Assembly: GCA_963576735.1 (NCBI GenBank)
Contig: OY755184.1
Location: forward strand, 5,394,001-5,458,000
DNA: 64,000 bases
Direction of reading: 5' to 3'
From: Bedellia somnulentella
Taxonomy: Eukaryota > Arthropoda > Insecta > Lepidoptera > Bedelliidae
Shown: one piece after another, positions 19,638-29,985 of the stretch
Numbering within the stretch: position 1 is the stretch's first letter
Layout of the letters: each line of letters opens with the position of its first letter
Translations under genes and position numbers: made by a program
The notes under the pieces: model-generated
Told to the model about the DNA's origin: nothing
Databases searched by the model: none
Seen by the model: the letters and a program-made list of their open reading frames with translations, nothing else

Positions 19638-21520
19638 ATGACCCCAATCAATTTTGAAGAGAGTGATGCAGACTTAAGTAACGACGAGCTTACCTACCAT
19701 TATAAAAATATACCAATACTCTTGCAATCACCTAGCAGTTCTTCTCATGAAAAAGCTTCTTCGTCAAAAAAGCCTACTTCATCCAAAGACTACTTTGTAT
19801 CACCACCGATGCCTTCTATTTAAGGAGAACGCCCTATTTCACCACAGGGAAACCAAAAGCGCAAGCGAGATCCTAAGGTATGGAACAAAAACAGCTCCAA
19901 ACGTAAAAGGAATAGCTAGCAGAACTAATAAAGGGTTCCAGTCAAATTCTTCAGTAGACAACCTCAGCAACAATTTATCTGAACAGTTAATCAATAACAA
20001 TAACATAAACAATTTGACACAATATATATGATATAGATGGAATGAGGATATAAGAAAATAAGTTTCACATACACTTAAATTTCTTTGATTCCTGTTCCCA
20101 TAAGAATTTAGGAGCCGTTATTCAAAATTTGAAACTTATACAATGAAAATTGCGGAAGTTTCATACAAACTTAAATTTTCCATAACTTCCGTTCCCGTGG
20201 GAATTTCTAGAAATTATTTTGTAAATGTTGAGCACTTACACTGTCTACTTACTAAATTTCAGCTTTCTAGGTTAAGTCGTTTAGTCTGGGCGCTATCTGC
20301 CAGTGAGTCAGTAACCAAAAATAGACCTGTAAGATTTATGCAGGGATTATAAACTCACACAATGAGATGATTTGAAGGTGATTTAAGAAGACCATATTCA
20401 AGAGACAGAGTTTTCAAGAGAGCAAAAATGCAACGACTGAGGCGCCAAAAGGGCGAGATAGTGGATTTTATTATAAAACTAAAATGAATTGCTACAATTT
20501 AACAGTTGCAGAGTTGCAGTGAAGCGAAGAAGAAATCCTGAAAGCCTATTCAAATGTGTTATTTTTGGGACGAGACGCAAGGACAGAAAGGAAATGTTCG
20601 AATAGGAACATGTACATACATACATACATACATATACTCAAGGCTATAAATCCCTAGAAGGGGTAGCTAGAGCTAAGAAATCAGAAATTCCTCAGCCACT
20701 TTTGGAAAGTTTAGTGGGGAGAAGATGGTAAAAGAAAACCGCATCGCCCAAAAATCGCTTAAAAGCCCCAATACCATTAGTCACCTCTTACGTACACACA
20801 CTGGAAGAAATGGAGTAGTGCTATTCTAAGCCGACACTACTACGATGAAACATGGAACATGTGTATGTAATTTAGAATATGATATGCCCATTTTATGTTT
20901 AATAGTATTCGGAATAAAATTATTTCCTTAAAACAATAAATGCAAGAAGTACTGGCAGCCCTGCGAACATTACTTTAACTCTGACCATTGCTGCGGTCAG
21001 TTTAAGTCTATTACTACAAAGTTCATGTATGCTTTGACCAAATTGGATTATATAAACAGTGTAACTCATAATTTTTTAATCAAAGGTCATACCCAAAACG
21101 AAAATAACAACGCTGAAAGTCTGATTGAGTAGAAAATCCATAGATATTTAAAAGCAGAAAACATACACACACCAGCAGAATATATACCTCTGATTAAAGG
21201 TACCAAAAAAACTATGTTGAAATCTGAAGTGCAGACACTCACGTTTGAGGACTTTCTGGACATCTCGAGCTTACAAACAGAATGGGGATTCAATTACAGC
21301 AAAGAAATTTATAGAAACGCAATTGTATGGAATGATAAAAGGATTCTGAATGTTCAGCGGGGTTCCCCATTGATTTTCTATTTCAAAAAATCCTACAGAA
21401 AAAGTAGCGCAAAGTGAATTTAGAGCTGGTTGAACACATTGCCTGCGGTTGAAGCTATTGCTCTTAAGAGGGCCTACACCAAAACGTTTGAACTTGATGC
21501 TAACAAGAAATATCGCAAGT
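19638..21520 (+). pseudogene. Decayed DDE-type transposase gene
   Basis: Recognisable blocks in order: an acidic/Ser-rich N-terminal part (ESDADLSNDELTYHYKNIPI), a stop at 19821, then the basic QKRKRDPKVWNKN motif. A catalytic-type FWDETQGQKGNVRIGTC follows at ~20555-20612, then SDHCCGQFKSITTKFMYAL at ~20978-21035, HTQNENNNAESLIE at ~21090-21131, and FEDFLDISSLQTEWGFN with IVWNDKRILNV. The W-D-E, S-D-x-C-x-G-Q and H-T-Q-N-E..E blocks match the presumed D, D and E residues of a transposase family common in insects. Several stops and frame changes and a SINE1 at 20614-20853 break it, so it is dead. Confidence 0.65.
20614..20853 (-). repeat. SINE1 copy in the transposase, with target duplication
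   Basis: Flanked by GGAACATGT at 20605-20613 and 20854-20862. The transposase reading frame continues across the site if the SINE is ignored. Confidence 0.85.
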
Positions 21521-21534
21521 TTTATATCAATTTT

Positions 21535-21692
21535 TCCATGCATACATATACTCACTACCATAAATCCCAAAAAGGAGTAGCCAGAGCTTTAGACCTAGAA
21601 ACTCTTCAGCCACATTTGGAAGTTGCTAGGGGACAAGATCGTCACCAGGGGTAGAAAAGGGTAGCGATATTCTAAGCCAGCACTATACGGCT
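21535..21692 (-). repeat. SINE1 copy, degenerate and internally shortened
   Basis: CATACATATACTCACTACCA to TATTCTAAGCCAGCACTATA with the middle missing. Confidence 0.6.
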
Positions 21693-21699
21693 TTTTATA

Positions 21700-22640
21700 T
21701 TGACAAAGTAGTAGTAGAATTACTGTCATCTACCCTATAAAGATGGCAATCTTATATTATGATTATGAATCATAGAAATAGTACAATGCTTAGTATTATT
21801 ATGTCGGTAACTAATTGTGATGTGCATGTGCTCCAAGATCCTCTGTTTCTATTAGTATATTGTTAAAACCACAAAAAAGTATATGATTGGCCTAGTGAAG
21901 TTTTTACCATATATTTTTATGTGGTAAGAGTTTCACATTACTTTAAGTAGATATTTTGCTTTTATAAATATATTTTTGTACTTTATTATGATGATAAGTT
22001 AGATTGACTGATTGTTGTTATGCTGATCTCATAGTGTCATTCAATCCTAAGTGTATTTTTTTTATTGACTTATAAAAATAATCTTATTCATTGCTACTAT
22101 GTTCAAGGTTTATTTATTTTGAAATTTGTATCTACGAGTTAGATAGGTACTTTCTAAATTTCCAAGACTGATTTTTGTAATGCTTAACTAAAATGTATGT
22201 TGCTAATGTCCAAATAATAATATTTTTATTCTAGAAATGAGTTGTTCAATTGTTTTTTATTCATTGTAAGTCACAAGTTCCATTAAACTATTTATAGCAA
22301 TACAGACTTAATTATTAGTTACATCCATTAATTGAACATGTATTTATTTTAACATTGGCCTATGTCGTAATAAGCTAAAAGTGGTTAAACAATTTTTAGA
22401 AGAACATAAACTTATTAATAATTACAACGTCAAGTGTTTGCTCATTTTTATGGAACAAAGACTCAACTTTGAAGAGTTTTTTTAAATGCATTTTTCAAGA
22501 AGTTTTTATTTTTTGTCAGTTTTTTTACTGGTCTGGTTTAAAAATAGATAATTCTAACAGCACGTCGGTAGTTTTATATTTTATCTACGTTGCTTAGTTT
22601 CTTTGCTATAATCAATAGAAAAAAATCGAAATTTTTGGGA
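21700..22640. other. Non-coding part of the 4.4-kb transposon
   Basis: AT-rich and without ORFs. It lies between the transposase remnant and the right inverted end and probably represents the element's 3' non-coding region. Confidence 0.4.
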
Positions 22641-22759
22641 ATCGTTTTTTGTCAATTCCCAACATTTAGCTTTTTTGAGATAGGTCACTGTAGTTTTAAG
22701 CGTGCGCTATCCTTAACTCTACAAGGCCTAATTTCGCAAACTCTACACCTTGTAGAGTT

Positions 22760-22873
22760 AGGGCGTGTAGTGTTAGAAGCTTGGCTCTACACGAGATCTG
22801 ATAACTTTTTGACAGTGCGAGTCATATGGGCTCTTCATGGTAACATTTTACATGAAAATGTTTTTGGTGGGAT
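22760..22873. repeat. Right inverted terminus of the 4.4-kb transposon
   Basis: GTAGTGTTAGAAGCTTGGCT to GACAGTGCGAGTC is the reverse complement of the left end block, then AATGTTTTTGGTGGGAT closes the element. A second palindrome, CTCTACAAGG ... CCTTGTAGAG (22718-22757), lies just inside. Confidence 0.75.
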
Positions 22874-22997
22874 GTACTTTTTACCAAATACTTACACCCA
22901 TAAGCATTTAGTTAAAGCTGTTATTTAAATATTACAAATTTATTTCGGATTTAATTTACAATTAAAAATATTCATTAAAAATCTAAATTCGTTAAAT

Positions 22998-23166
22998 AAG
23001 CTGCCAAGTGCGAGTCGACTCACGCACGAAGGGTTCCGCTCTATCATCTATAATAGAAAATTACGTTTTTGTATGGGAGCCCCCCTTTAATATTTACTTA
23101 ACTGTTATTCAACTATTTGTTTTGAAAGTTGATATACAAGTAAATATTATGTGAAAACTTTAAGCG

Positions 23167-23214
<48 letters not shown>

Positions 23215-23565
23215 AAAAACACGTTTATTGTATGCAATAAATTAATAATATTTTTTTCCACTTTTTATCATTTTTTATTATAGCGCCAACAGAAATAAAT
23301 CAGTTGTGAAAATTCCAGCATTAATTGAGCAAAAATACGAAAATAACACGTTTATTGTATGGGGACCCTACTTAATAATTATTTTTAAAATTTTTAGTAT
23401 TTGTTGTTTTAACGGCAGCAGAAATACGAGTACATCATTTGTAAAAATTTCAAATTTTTAGCTATCACGGTTTATGAGATATAACCTGGAGACAGACAGA
23501 CAGACAAAAAGCAAAGTCTTAGCAATTGTGTCCTGTTTTACCTTTTCGTAGAGAACCCTAAAGAG
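22998..23565 (+). repeat. Common lepidopteran dispersed repeat (AAGTGCGAGTCGACTC type)
   Basis: Begins GCTGCCAAGTGCGAGTCGAC ... GAAGGGTTCCGC and ends ATCACGGTTTATGAGATATA ... GAGACAGACAGACAG ... GTAGAGAACCCTAA. Contains the CA microsatellite at 23167-23211. The pattern is familiar from moth genomes, but the class is not certain. Confidence 0.6.
23167..23211. repeat. (CA)n microsatellite
   Basis: About 22 uninterrupted CA units. Confidence 0.98.
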
Positions 23566-23569
23566 AAGC

Positions 23570-24315
23570 GCTTCAGAGGTTCCGCACACAGGCGCTGCCT
23601 GGGGTCGGCGCGGCCCTGCATGGTAATAAATTGTATTTTTGTTTACCATATTTTTGTGAGTACGCTCTCCTGTTTAGTTAGTAGCTTCATGGTCAAAACT
23701 TATCATTATCATACAGTACAACGTTTCAATGAGAAGTTTTCCTTTTTTTCTTTTTTTCTTCTTCCCTGTTCGCAGGATAGATGGCGCCAGACTTGCTATG
23801 TTACTGGTAGGAACGGAACGTCACACCGTTTTTCACATTTGGATGTAATGATATCGTAAAACGGAACGTACATAAAAATGTTCTGATTTGAAAGTCTAAA
23901 TAAATATCAGTTTAAGCCAAGAAAGCTTAAAAGTAATTAACAAAGACGGTATTTATATTTAACATTTTTTTTTGTTGTTTTTACTCGCCAAAAAGTTACT
24001 CTACGGTGATGTGACACATGTTTTTAAAGTTGACATTGGCGAACTTATTGTGGCAACACGATTGAGGCCAAGAAGAAAAAATTTAAGTAAGTAACGTAGT
24101 TACATCAACGCCATCTACAGAGCTCTAGGAAACTATGTTGTTTTTGTATTTCTCAAAAAGAAAACCTCTCATTGGAAAATTACTGCAATATTATAAAACT
24201 AGGTGGGCATGCATGCCAAAATTTGGAGTAAAGCCGGACAAAATCAAACATGTGTTGTTTCAAATTGTTTTATTGCAATACCAAATTGAACTTCAGAAAT
24301 TCGTGTATATTTTTC
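23570..24315. other. No gene seen
   Basis: Repeat-like DNA. A GGCGCGGCCCTGCATGGTAA string near 23608 resembles 18270-18290 in reverse, and GATAGATGGCGCCAGAC (23779) and AACGCCATCTACAGAG (24107) resemble repeat-end motifs elsewhere in the window. Confidence 0.4.
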
Positions 24316-24427
24316 ATACATGCATACATATACTCACGGTTATAAATCCCTTAACGGGATAGCCAGAGCTTTGGAATGACAAATTCCTCAGCCACTTTTG
24401 GAAGTTGATTGGGGAAAAGATGATAAT
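24316..24427 (-). repeat. SINE1 copy, right part (split by a transposon)
   Basis: Tail and 3' half of a minus-strand SINE1, stopping at GGGAAAAGATGATAAT. It resumes at 26361 after a 1929-bp insertion. Confidence 0.85.
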
Positions 24428-25188
24428 GGGCATTTTCACTAAAAAGTGCCCCCCTCCTTTTTAGGGTGTCCCACGTTTTTGAAGTTGTATTATTAAATTC
24501 ATATATATACATATATTTTTTAAAATTTCTCAAATTAGATTTAAATATATTAGACTTGTATTTAATGAACAGTCGTTGTGAAAATAAGTTTAGTTGATTA
24601 AATAATGTTAATTCAAAATACTGAAAGGAGATATTTTTAGCCTGTCCCAGTGCTTACCATCTTCGGGTAATTGAAATTTACGGCAATATTTTATAATACA
24701 CACTATGGAAAGTTTACTTAAATATGAAGGAAATTATATGGATAGTCCAACTGAATCAAACTGGTCATTTAAAACTTTTTAATAACACTCGTAAAATTGA
24801 TTTGAAAATAATGTCTAAATCTGCAGCCGACCGGACATGTCAGTATAGTGACGGTCTGAATGGATATATTTTTTCTACCAAATCTGTTTTGTTTATTAAA
24901 AATGGCAACAATACCTACAAAGGATCAAGCTTCCATTTTGAAGTCTGTCAGTTTGCCGAAATTTCGTGACGAGGAGGGAGTGTTTTACTGCTATCAACGG
25001 TTGTCCACAAGTTTCCGAGTCAGGTTTGGAGCCTCTTTTTCTTCTTTAATGCTTTTATTATAATCTTTAACTATTTTAAATCTATTTATACGTTATTACG
25101 ATAAACTTTTAGCTTTACAATGCTGAAAAATAACAATTTATTTAGGTATAATCCATTTTTATTTAATTTCGCCTGGATATGTGTGACG

Positions 25189-25251
25189 GTCAGTTTGGTG
25201 ACATTATAAGTCGTCACCTACAGGCTGGACTACCAAAGTCACCAAACTGAC
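25189..25251. repeat. Inverted pair of GTCAGTTTGGTGAC inside the transposon
   Basis: GTCAGTTTGGTGAC at 25189-25202 and its reverse complement at 25238-25251 form a hairpin. Further copies: 25802-25815 (plus), 26152-26165 (reverse, last base changed) and a weaker one at 25995-26007. Confidence 0.8.
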
Positions 25252-25570
25252 GCATAAGGCTAGGACTACATGAAATAAACTTTCATCTATTTATTACTGC
25301 AGAGTCAGAGGCGGTGAGTTTCCTTCCCATCCAGGACAAATAATTGTGTGATGAACAATGATGTTTGTTGTTTTGTGTCTGGGTGTTGTCCGATTTCCAT
25401 GGTACAGGGTTTGCTTAGTGTAACTGTTGCCCGCGACTTCATTCGTGTGATCATATAGCCTATGTCCTAAAAATGTGTATATGCTTTCTTACATGTGAAA
25501 TCGCATAGGTGAAAACTGTAATGGTGTTATTATGGCAAAATAAATAAATAAAAAAATTTCAGGCATCAAC

Positions 25571-25672
25571 ATGCCACTCAGTGGTGCTGAACGTATGCGA
25601 AAGTATCGAAAAAGACTTAAAGAAAATCGTCCAGAAGAATTTGAAAGACAAAGAGCACAAAATTTAGCTAAA
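25571..25672 (+). CDS. Short exon of a transposon protein (basic helical N terminus)
   Basis: After a TTTCAG acceptor-like site, ATG opens MPLSGAERMRKYRKRLKENR then PEEFERQRAQNLAK, with a possible donor (AAAG|TAAAGT) following. Arg/Lys/Glu-rich helical N termini of this kind begin transposase-like proteins common in insect genomes. No further exon was found in the element, so it is likely a non-functional remnant. Confidence 0.45.
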
Positions 25673-26360
25673 GTAAAGTCAAAGAATTTCATGTTTACGT
25701 TTAAATATTCAAGAATTAAACTACATACAAATAAAAAAAATCTGAGTTTTATTTCAACAAATTTTGCATACATGTAACCTAAGCTTTAGGATTTTAGGTA
25801 TGTCAGTTTGGTGACTGTCCCAAATTATAATAAAGTTGTTTTATTTTTATTAATTTTATTTTTAGTATTCTGCTTAGTATTTATTTTTTATATTTTTTTA
25901 ATTGGCTTAATATTAAGTAATAACAAATTATATTTTAATAACCGGTTTCTAAGTTAACATAAACCAGAAAATTATGAGCACAATGGCATGACTTGTCACC
26001 AAACCGAAAGTAAAATGAAAATTTTAGAAAATTCATTTTATTTCTACATTGTTAAGCATTCAAATATAATATATTGACTTATTTGGAATACATATAAAGC
26101 AAAATTTAACTCAATTACCATTTTGTTTTCGACATACAGCCGTTTCAAAGAGTCACCAAACTGATCACAATTTCAACGTACTGTCCATTTCATTAATGTT
26201 TTTTAGTAATTAAACAATGTAATTATCGGAAATCAAATATGATTTCCAGTACATCAAACTTTAAAGAACATTCTAAAAACCTTAAACAACAAAAAAAAAC
26301 TTATTTTTTTAAATTCGCAAATTTTCAAATGGGTGCACCTTTTAGTAAAAATGCCCTAAT

Positions 26361-26497
26361 GATAAATGTTTTTGGTGACGGGTCTCCAACCACATCGCCC
26401 CAAAATCACTTAAAGCCCCTATACCCTTAGTCACCTCTTACGATCACCCACGGGTAGAAATGGGGTTGTGTTATTCTAAGCCGACACTACACAGCAA
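26361..26497 (-). repeat. SINE1 copy, left part (split by a transposon)
   Basis: Continues the copy at 24316-24427, from GATAAATGTTTTTGGTGACG to AAGCCGACACTACACAGC. Confidence 0.85.
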
Positions 26498-26499
26498 TC

Positions 26500-27060
26500 A
26501 ATATAAATAAAAATAAAACAGAGCTCCTTAAAGCGCATGCGAGTTGTGTTTACATTCGTTTCTTATAGACTTACACGGGAAACTTTTAAGGGCGATTATT
26601 CCTCAATGGTAACATCTATCAAAATTTTCTCTTCGTTAAAACCTTCTCCTTGATTTCTTGAACCATCGTGCAAAATTTGGCTGTGATCGGATCAACCGTT
26701 TATGAGGAGTTCTGTGACAAGCCTAATACAAAAGTCGGGGGTAAATGAACTCATACCAGGGTTTTATATTGCTTGAGTATTGTCTGGCCCTGACTTGATG
26801 CCTCAATGCTACCAACCCAACTAATTAATCTTAAATCATGTGATTTTGATGTTTGCTTGGATAGGTTGAAACTCGACTCGAGTTTAAAGACCTAAGAATA
26901 TGTGGTCTGTATGACATAAGCATAAGTGTATGACATAATTCTCCCGCTTGGTCACTTTTAAGGGCATTTTTCATCTCTTTAGGTACACAACCTTTGCCCG
27001 CCAGGGCGGCCCTCAGCTGCCCAGCACACGTAAAGTCACGGTGAAGCCAAATGATATTAT
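26500..27060. other. No gene seen; repeat-like DNA
   Basis: Contains CCCGCCAGGGCGGCCCTCAGCTGCCCAG-type sequence at 26998-27027, also found at 38558-38583, marking a dispersed repeat. No ORF of note. Confidence 0.4.
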
Positions 27061-27062
27061 GT

Positions 27063-27985
27063 ACAGATCCACAAACTTTTCTTGGCCGGTAAGGGCGTCG
27101 CTGTCATCGATATTAGTATTGCCAGTAAGTAAAAATTAACCATTATAAGGGGAATAATTTTAAATCATTCAGGCTAATTTATTTATGTATTGAAATGTCT
27201 TATTAAATCAATTTATATAATATTAATATAATTAATAACTATTATTGTAAGTAAATAAGTACGTTTTAATATAAGCTTATTATATTTTCTTATTTTTGCC
27301 CTTGTCTTGTATGTCTACCCGAATGACTGTGTACCCTGAATTTACAGATCTTACCTTCTAAATGTTGTCTGGAAGAGATCGCTTTTAGCGATAACACTAA
27401 CAATCGTACTTCTCTGTAAACTGTTTCATTATTTTACACTCAAGGATTTGTTATTTGAGACACTCAGAGTTAAAAAAGTGGGTACCTACATAAAATATTT
27501 TTTTAAATCCTGTCCTGCGTAGTGTCGGCTTAGAATACCACTACCCCATTTCTTCCGGTGGGTGTACGTAAGAGGCGACTGACGGACTTGGGGCTTTTTA
27601 AGGGATTTTTGGGCGATGCGGTTGGAGACCCATCACCAACAACCTTTATACTACCATCTTTTCCACACTCAACTTCCAAAAGTGGCTAAGGAATTTATTA
27701 TTTCTCAGCTCTGGCTACCCATTTTAGGGATTTATAGCCGTGTCATACGTATGTTTGTATGTATGTTAATCCTGTAAATTAGAGGCTTACCTTGTCGTGT
27801 ACTGTCTTTTACATTTAATGTTCAGACATAGATCCCCTAAAAAGTGGCACAGAAAAATAATTCTAAACATCAGATATCGATTGGGTCATTCATTTTGCTG
27901 GGTCAGTGAATTTATAGACACTTTTCTATTGCTGTTAAGCTGTTAACAACCTTGTTTTTTTATATATATGTCAGACAATGGACCT
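27063..27985 (+). mobile_element. Dispersed transposable element D, copy 2, with a SINE1 inside
   Basis: Inverted relative to 16412-17285. Landmarks in order: ACAGATCCACAAACTTTTCT, GACAGCGACGCC complement, TGCCCTTGTCTTGTATGTCT, GTTGTCTGGAAGAGATCGCT, CACTCAAGGATTTG and GCTGTTAACAACCTTG. The GTCTGGAAGAGATCGCTTTTA string is also near the 3' end of the LINE at 40668-43512, so D may be a LINE 3' end, but this is unproven. Confidence 0.65.
27522..27772 (+). repeat. SINE1 copy inside element D copy 2
   Basis: GCGTAGTGTCGGCTTAGAAT to TTGTATGTATG, flanked by AATCCTG on both sides (27511-27517 and ~27774-27780), consistent with a target duplication. Confidence 0.85.
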
Positions 27986-28005
27986 GACCAACGTTTTTTA
28001 TTTTA

Positions 28006-28124
28006 TCTATACTTATAATAAATCTGTAGAGAGGTCAATTCTGTACATGAAATATATTTTCAAAATAACCATCAGGTGGTGATTAGGGATCGATACTGAT
28101 GCCAAAAATGCAATCAGTAAAATT

Positions 28125-28190
<66 letters not shown>

Positions 28191-28988
28191 GGTTTGTATG
28201 TTCCTTATGGAAACAAAAACTACTCGACGGATTTTAACGAAACTTGGTACAATTATTCTTCATACACCTGCGCAGGTTTTTGTATACTTACCAGCAGAGT
28301 AGTAAAGGGGAATTTTGGGAAATTTTGGGAAAACGGGAGAAGTTACTCCATTTTTTAAGCTTCCGTCGCGTGTGCAGCCTCACTGGTTAAACTTACATAG
28401 AAATCATGTGTGACGGAAATATTCTTAATAAAAATATCTAAAAAAAATCCTCAGCAGTTTATGTCTATCTTTTACGGTTGACTCACAATAACAAGTGTAA
28501 TTCCTGATAGCTTAGCAGTTCGGAACATTCTGATTATATTTGTTTACTCTTACGTTTGTAAACTTCTCACTCATCCCTAATTTAAAAAAGGTAACATTAT
28601 TACCTATTCAATAAAAAAAGAATCATAGAAATCGGTAGACAAACACCGAAATTATACATAAAATAAGCCATCGCGCCCGTGATCAAAACCAAATCTTTAC
28701 TAATTTACATATAACATACTAGATGGCGCCAGTAGTTGCATCCTACATCACGTAATGATTTATTTTTTAGATGTTATAAATACTTCATAGCGTTTTATTC
28801 GGAAATACTGAACCGTTCATCAAAGCGCATTTAAAATCATAAAACTACACTGTTTAGGGAGTGCTATAAATTTAATAAATTGAAAACATTGCGCTGAATT
28901 TCACAATGCTTGAGCAGTGACTGAAGAAAGAAACCTCAGATATTTAAAAAAACAACGCTACCCGTGCGAAGCTGGGACGATCCACTAG
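28006..28988 (+). mobile_element. Non-autonomous Helitron, complete
   Basis: Begins TCTATACTTATAATAAATCT and ends with a GC-rich hairpin region CCCGTGCGAAGCTGGGACG followed by CTAG. It is flanked by A on the left (28005) and T on the right (28989), the hallmark of Helitron insertion. It has no coding capacity. A second, 3'-truncated relative lies at 60041-60895 and shares the TCTG repeat and the ACTACTCGACGGATTTTAAC block. Confidence 0.8.
28122..28192 (+). repeat. (TCTG)n microsatellite inside the Helitron
   Basis: About 17 TCTG units. The related element at 60041 has only about four. Confidence 0.95.
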
Positions 28989-28999
28989 TACGTCAAATA

Positions 29000-29245
29000 A
29001 TTCTACAAAAAATTACGAGAACAACTGTGTTTTTACTTTTTTCATTGCTAAAAAAATGGCTGAAATATTATGTAGTGCGCATTTTCGGGCGACGGATTTA
29101 ATTGCGGTTGGCGCGGTAAAGTGGCGATGTGACGTCACATCCCCGGCCATTCGTCGCTCACGCTTACGTACGCATGGAGTTTTTGTAGTTTTGTGATACA
29201 AAATAGCAAATAAATACTGTAGTGTGCCTCAGTGTTTCAACTACA
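29000..29245. other. No gene seen; palindromic CRE-like site
   Basis: Contains GATGTGACGTCACATC at 29127-29142, a perfect palindrome with a CRE core (TGACGTCA), in GC-rich repeat-like DNA. Function unknown. Confidence 0.4.
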
Positions 29246-29604
29246 TACGCGACGCTCTGCCAACTGAGCCACCACCGTGTCAATTGGCTGCCAGTGCGAA
29301 ATTCTTCTATCCTTTATTTCTCGGGGCGTATACCCGAGGTCGCGGGTTCGATTCCCGCCTGTGTCGAAATTTTTCTTTCCTTTATTTATTCTTTATTTAT
29401 TACTAATAATCCCCACATGAGGTTTTCATGAACAAAAAGATTTAAATTATGTGATAGTTAGGCGTTTTCAACATTTGCATTCTATCTGAAAAGGTAGACA
29501 AATGGCCTTCCGAATTAGTTAAAATTCGGAGGTAGGAAGTGCAAACACTACTTAAACGTGTAAAAGAAATAAAGGATAGAAGAATTTCGCACTGGCAGCC
29601 AATT

Positions 29605-29675
29605 GACACGGTGGCTCAGTTGGCAGAGCGTCGGGGCGTATACCCGAGGTCGCGGGTTCGATTCCCGCCTGAGTC
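29605..29675 (+). other. tRNA-like cloverleaf (array unit 2)
   Basis: Arms: acceptor GACACGG with CTGAGTC (one mismatch), D-arm GCTC/GAGC with GG in the loop, anticodon stem TCGGG/CCCGA with a 7-nt loop GCGTATA (GTA at anticodon positions but C at position 33 instead of U), and T-arm GCGGG/CCCGC with loop TTCGATT. A and B boxes are intact. Repetition and C33 argue for a tRNA-derived repeat rather than a working tRNA-Tyr. Confidence 0.5.
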
Positions 29676-29914
29676 GAAATTTTTCTTTCCTTTATTTATT
29701 CTTTCTTTATTAGTAATAATCCCCACATGAGGTTTTCATGACCAAAAAGATTTAAATTATGTGATAGTTAGGCGTTTTCAACATTTGCATTCTATCTGAA
29801 AAGGTAGACAAATGGCCTTCCGAATTAGTTAAAATTCGGAGGTAGGAAACGCAAACACTACTTAAACGTGTAAAAGAAATAAAGGATAGAAGAATTTCGC
29901 ACTGGCAGCCAATT

Positions 29915-29985
29915 GACACGGTGGCTCAGTTGGCAGAGCGTCGGGGCGTATACCCGAGGTCGCGGGTTCGATTCCCGCCTGTGTC
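29915..29985 (+). other. tRNA-like cloverleaf (array unit 3)
   Basis: As the copy at 29605, but with a fully paired acceptor stem (GACACGG/CTGTGTC, one G-T pair). It is the best-folded member of the family in the window. Confidence 0.5.

Larger units (their letters stand above)
18474..22873 (+). mobile_element. 4.4-kb DDE transposon remnant with matching inverted ends
   Basis: The left end begins ATCCCACCAAAAACGTTTTC and the right end is TTTTTGGTGGGAT. A 57-bp block at 18498-18554 (starts GACTCGCACTGTC, ends TCTAACACTAC) recurs as a perfect reverse complement at 22767-22823. Between the ends lies the decayed transposase at 19638-21520 on the plus strand, which fits one original autonomous element. 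Two SINE1 copies (20614, 21535) landed in it later. No obvious target duplication; 'AT' flanks both ends but is uninformative. The superfamily cannot be named from sequence alone. Confidence 0.7.
24428..26356 (+). mobile_element. 1.93-kb TIR DNA transposon inserted in SINE1, TSD TAAT
   Basis: Left end GGGCATTTTCACTAAAAAGT (24428) and right end complement GGGCATTTTTACTAAAAGGT (26356 inward) form about 26-bp inverted repeats. TAAT stands on both sides (24424-24427, 26357-26360) and the host SINE1 is continuous when the insert and one TAAT are removed. Inside are a short exon-like ORF at 25571 and a set of GTCAGTTTGGTGAC repeats. The 4-bp TSD and GGG-type ends would suit a Sola-like element, but that is a guess. 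It is probably internally deleted. Confidence 0.85.

Noticed and set aside
19638..20031. Host gene with Ser-rich protein
   Set aside because: Frame is broken, and downstream blocks identify a transposase within inverted ends.
28099..28302. 67-codon ORF with repeated Cys-Leu-Ser-Val
   Set aside because: It is a translation of the TCTG microsatellite in a Helitron.
29605..29985. Functional tRNA-Tyr genes
   Set aside because: Cloverleaf and GTA triplet are present, but C replaces U33, the copies are part of a repeated 310-bp unit, and many decayed copies exist.
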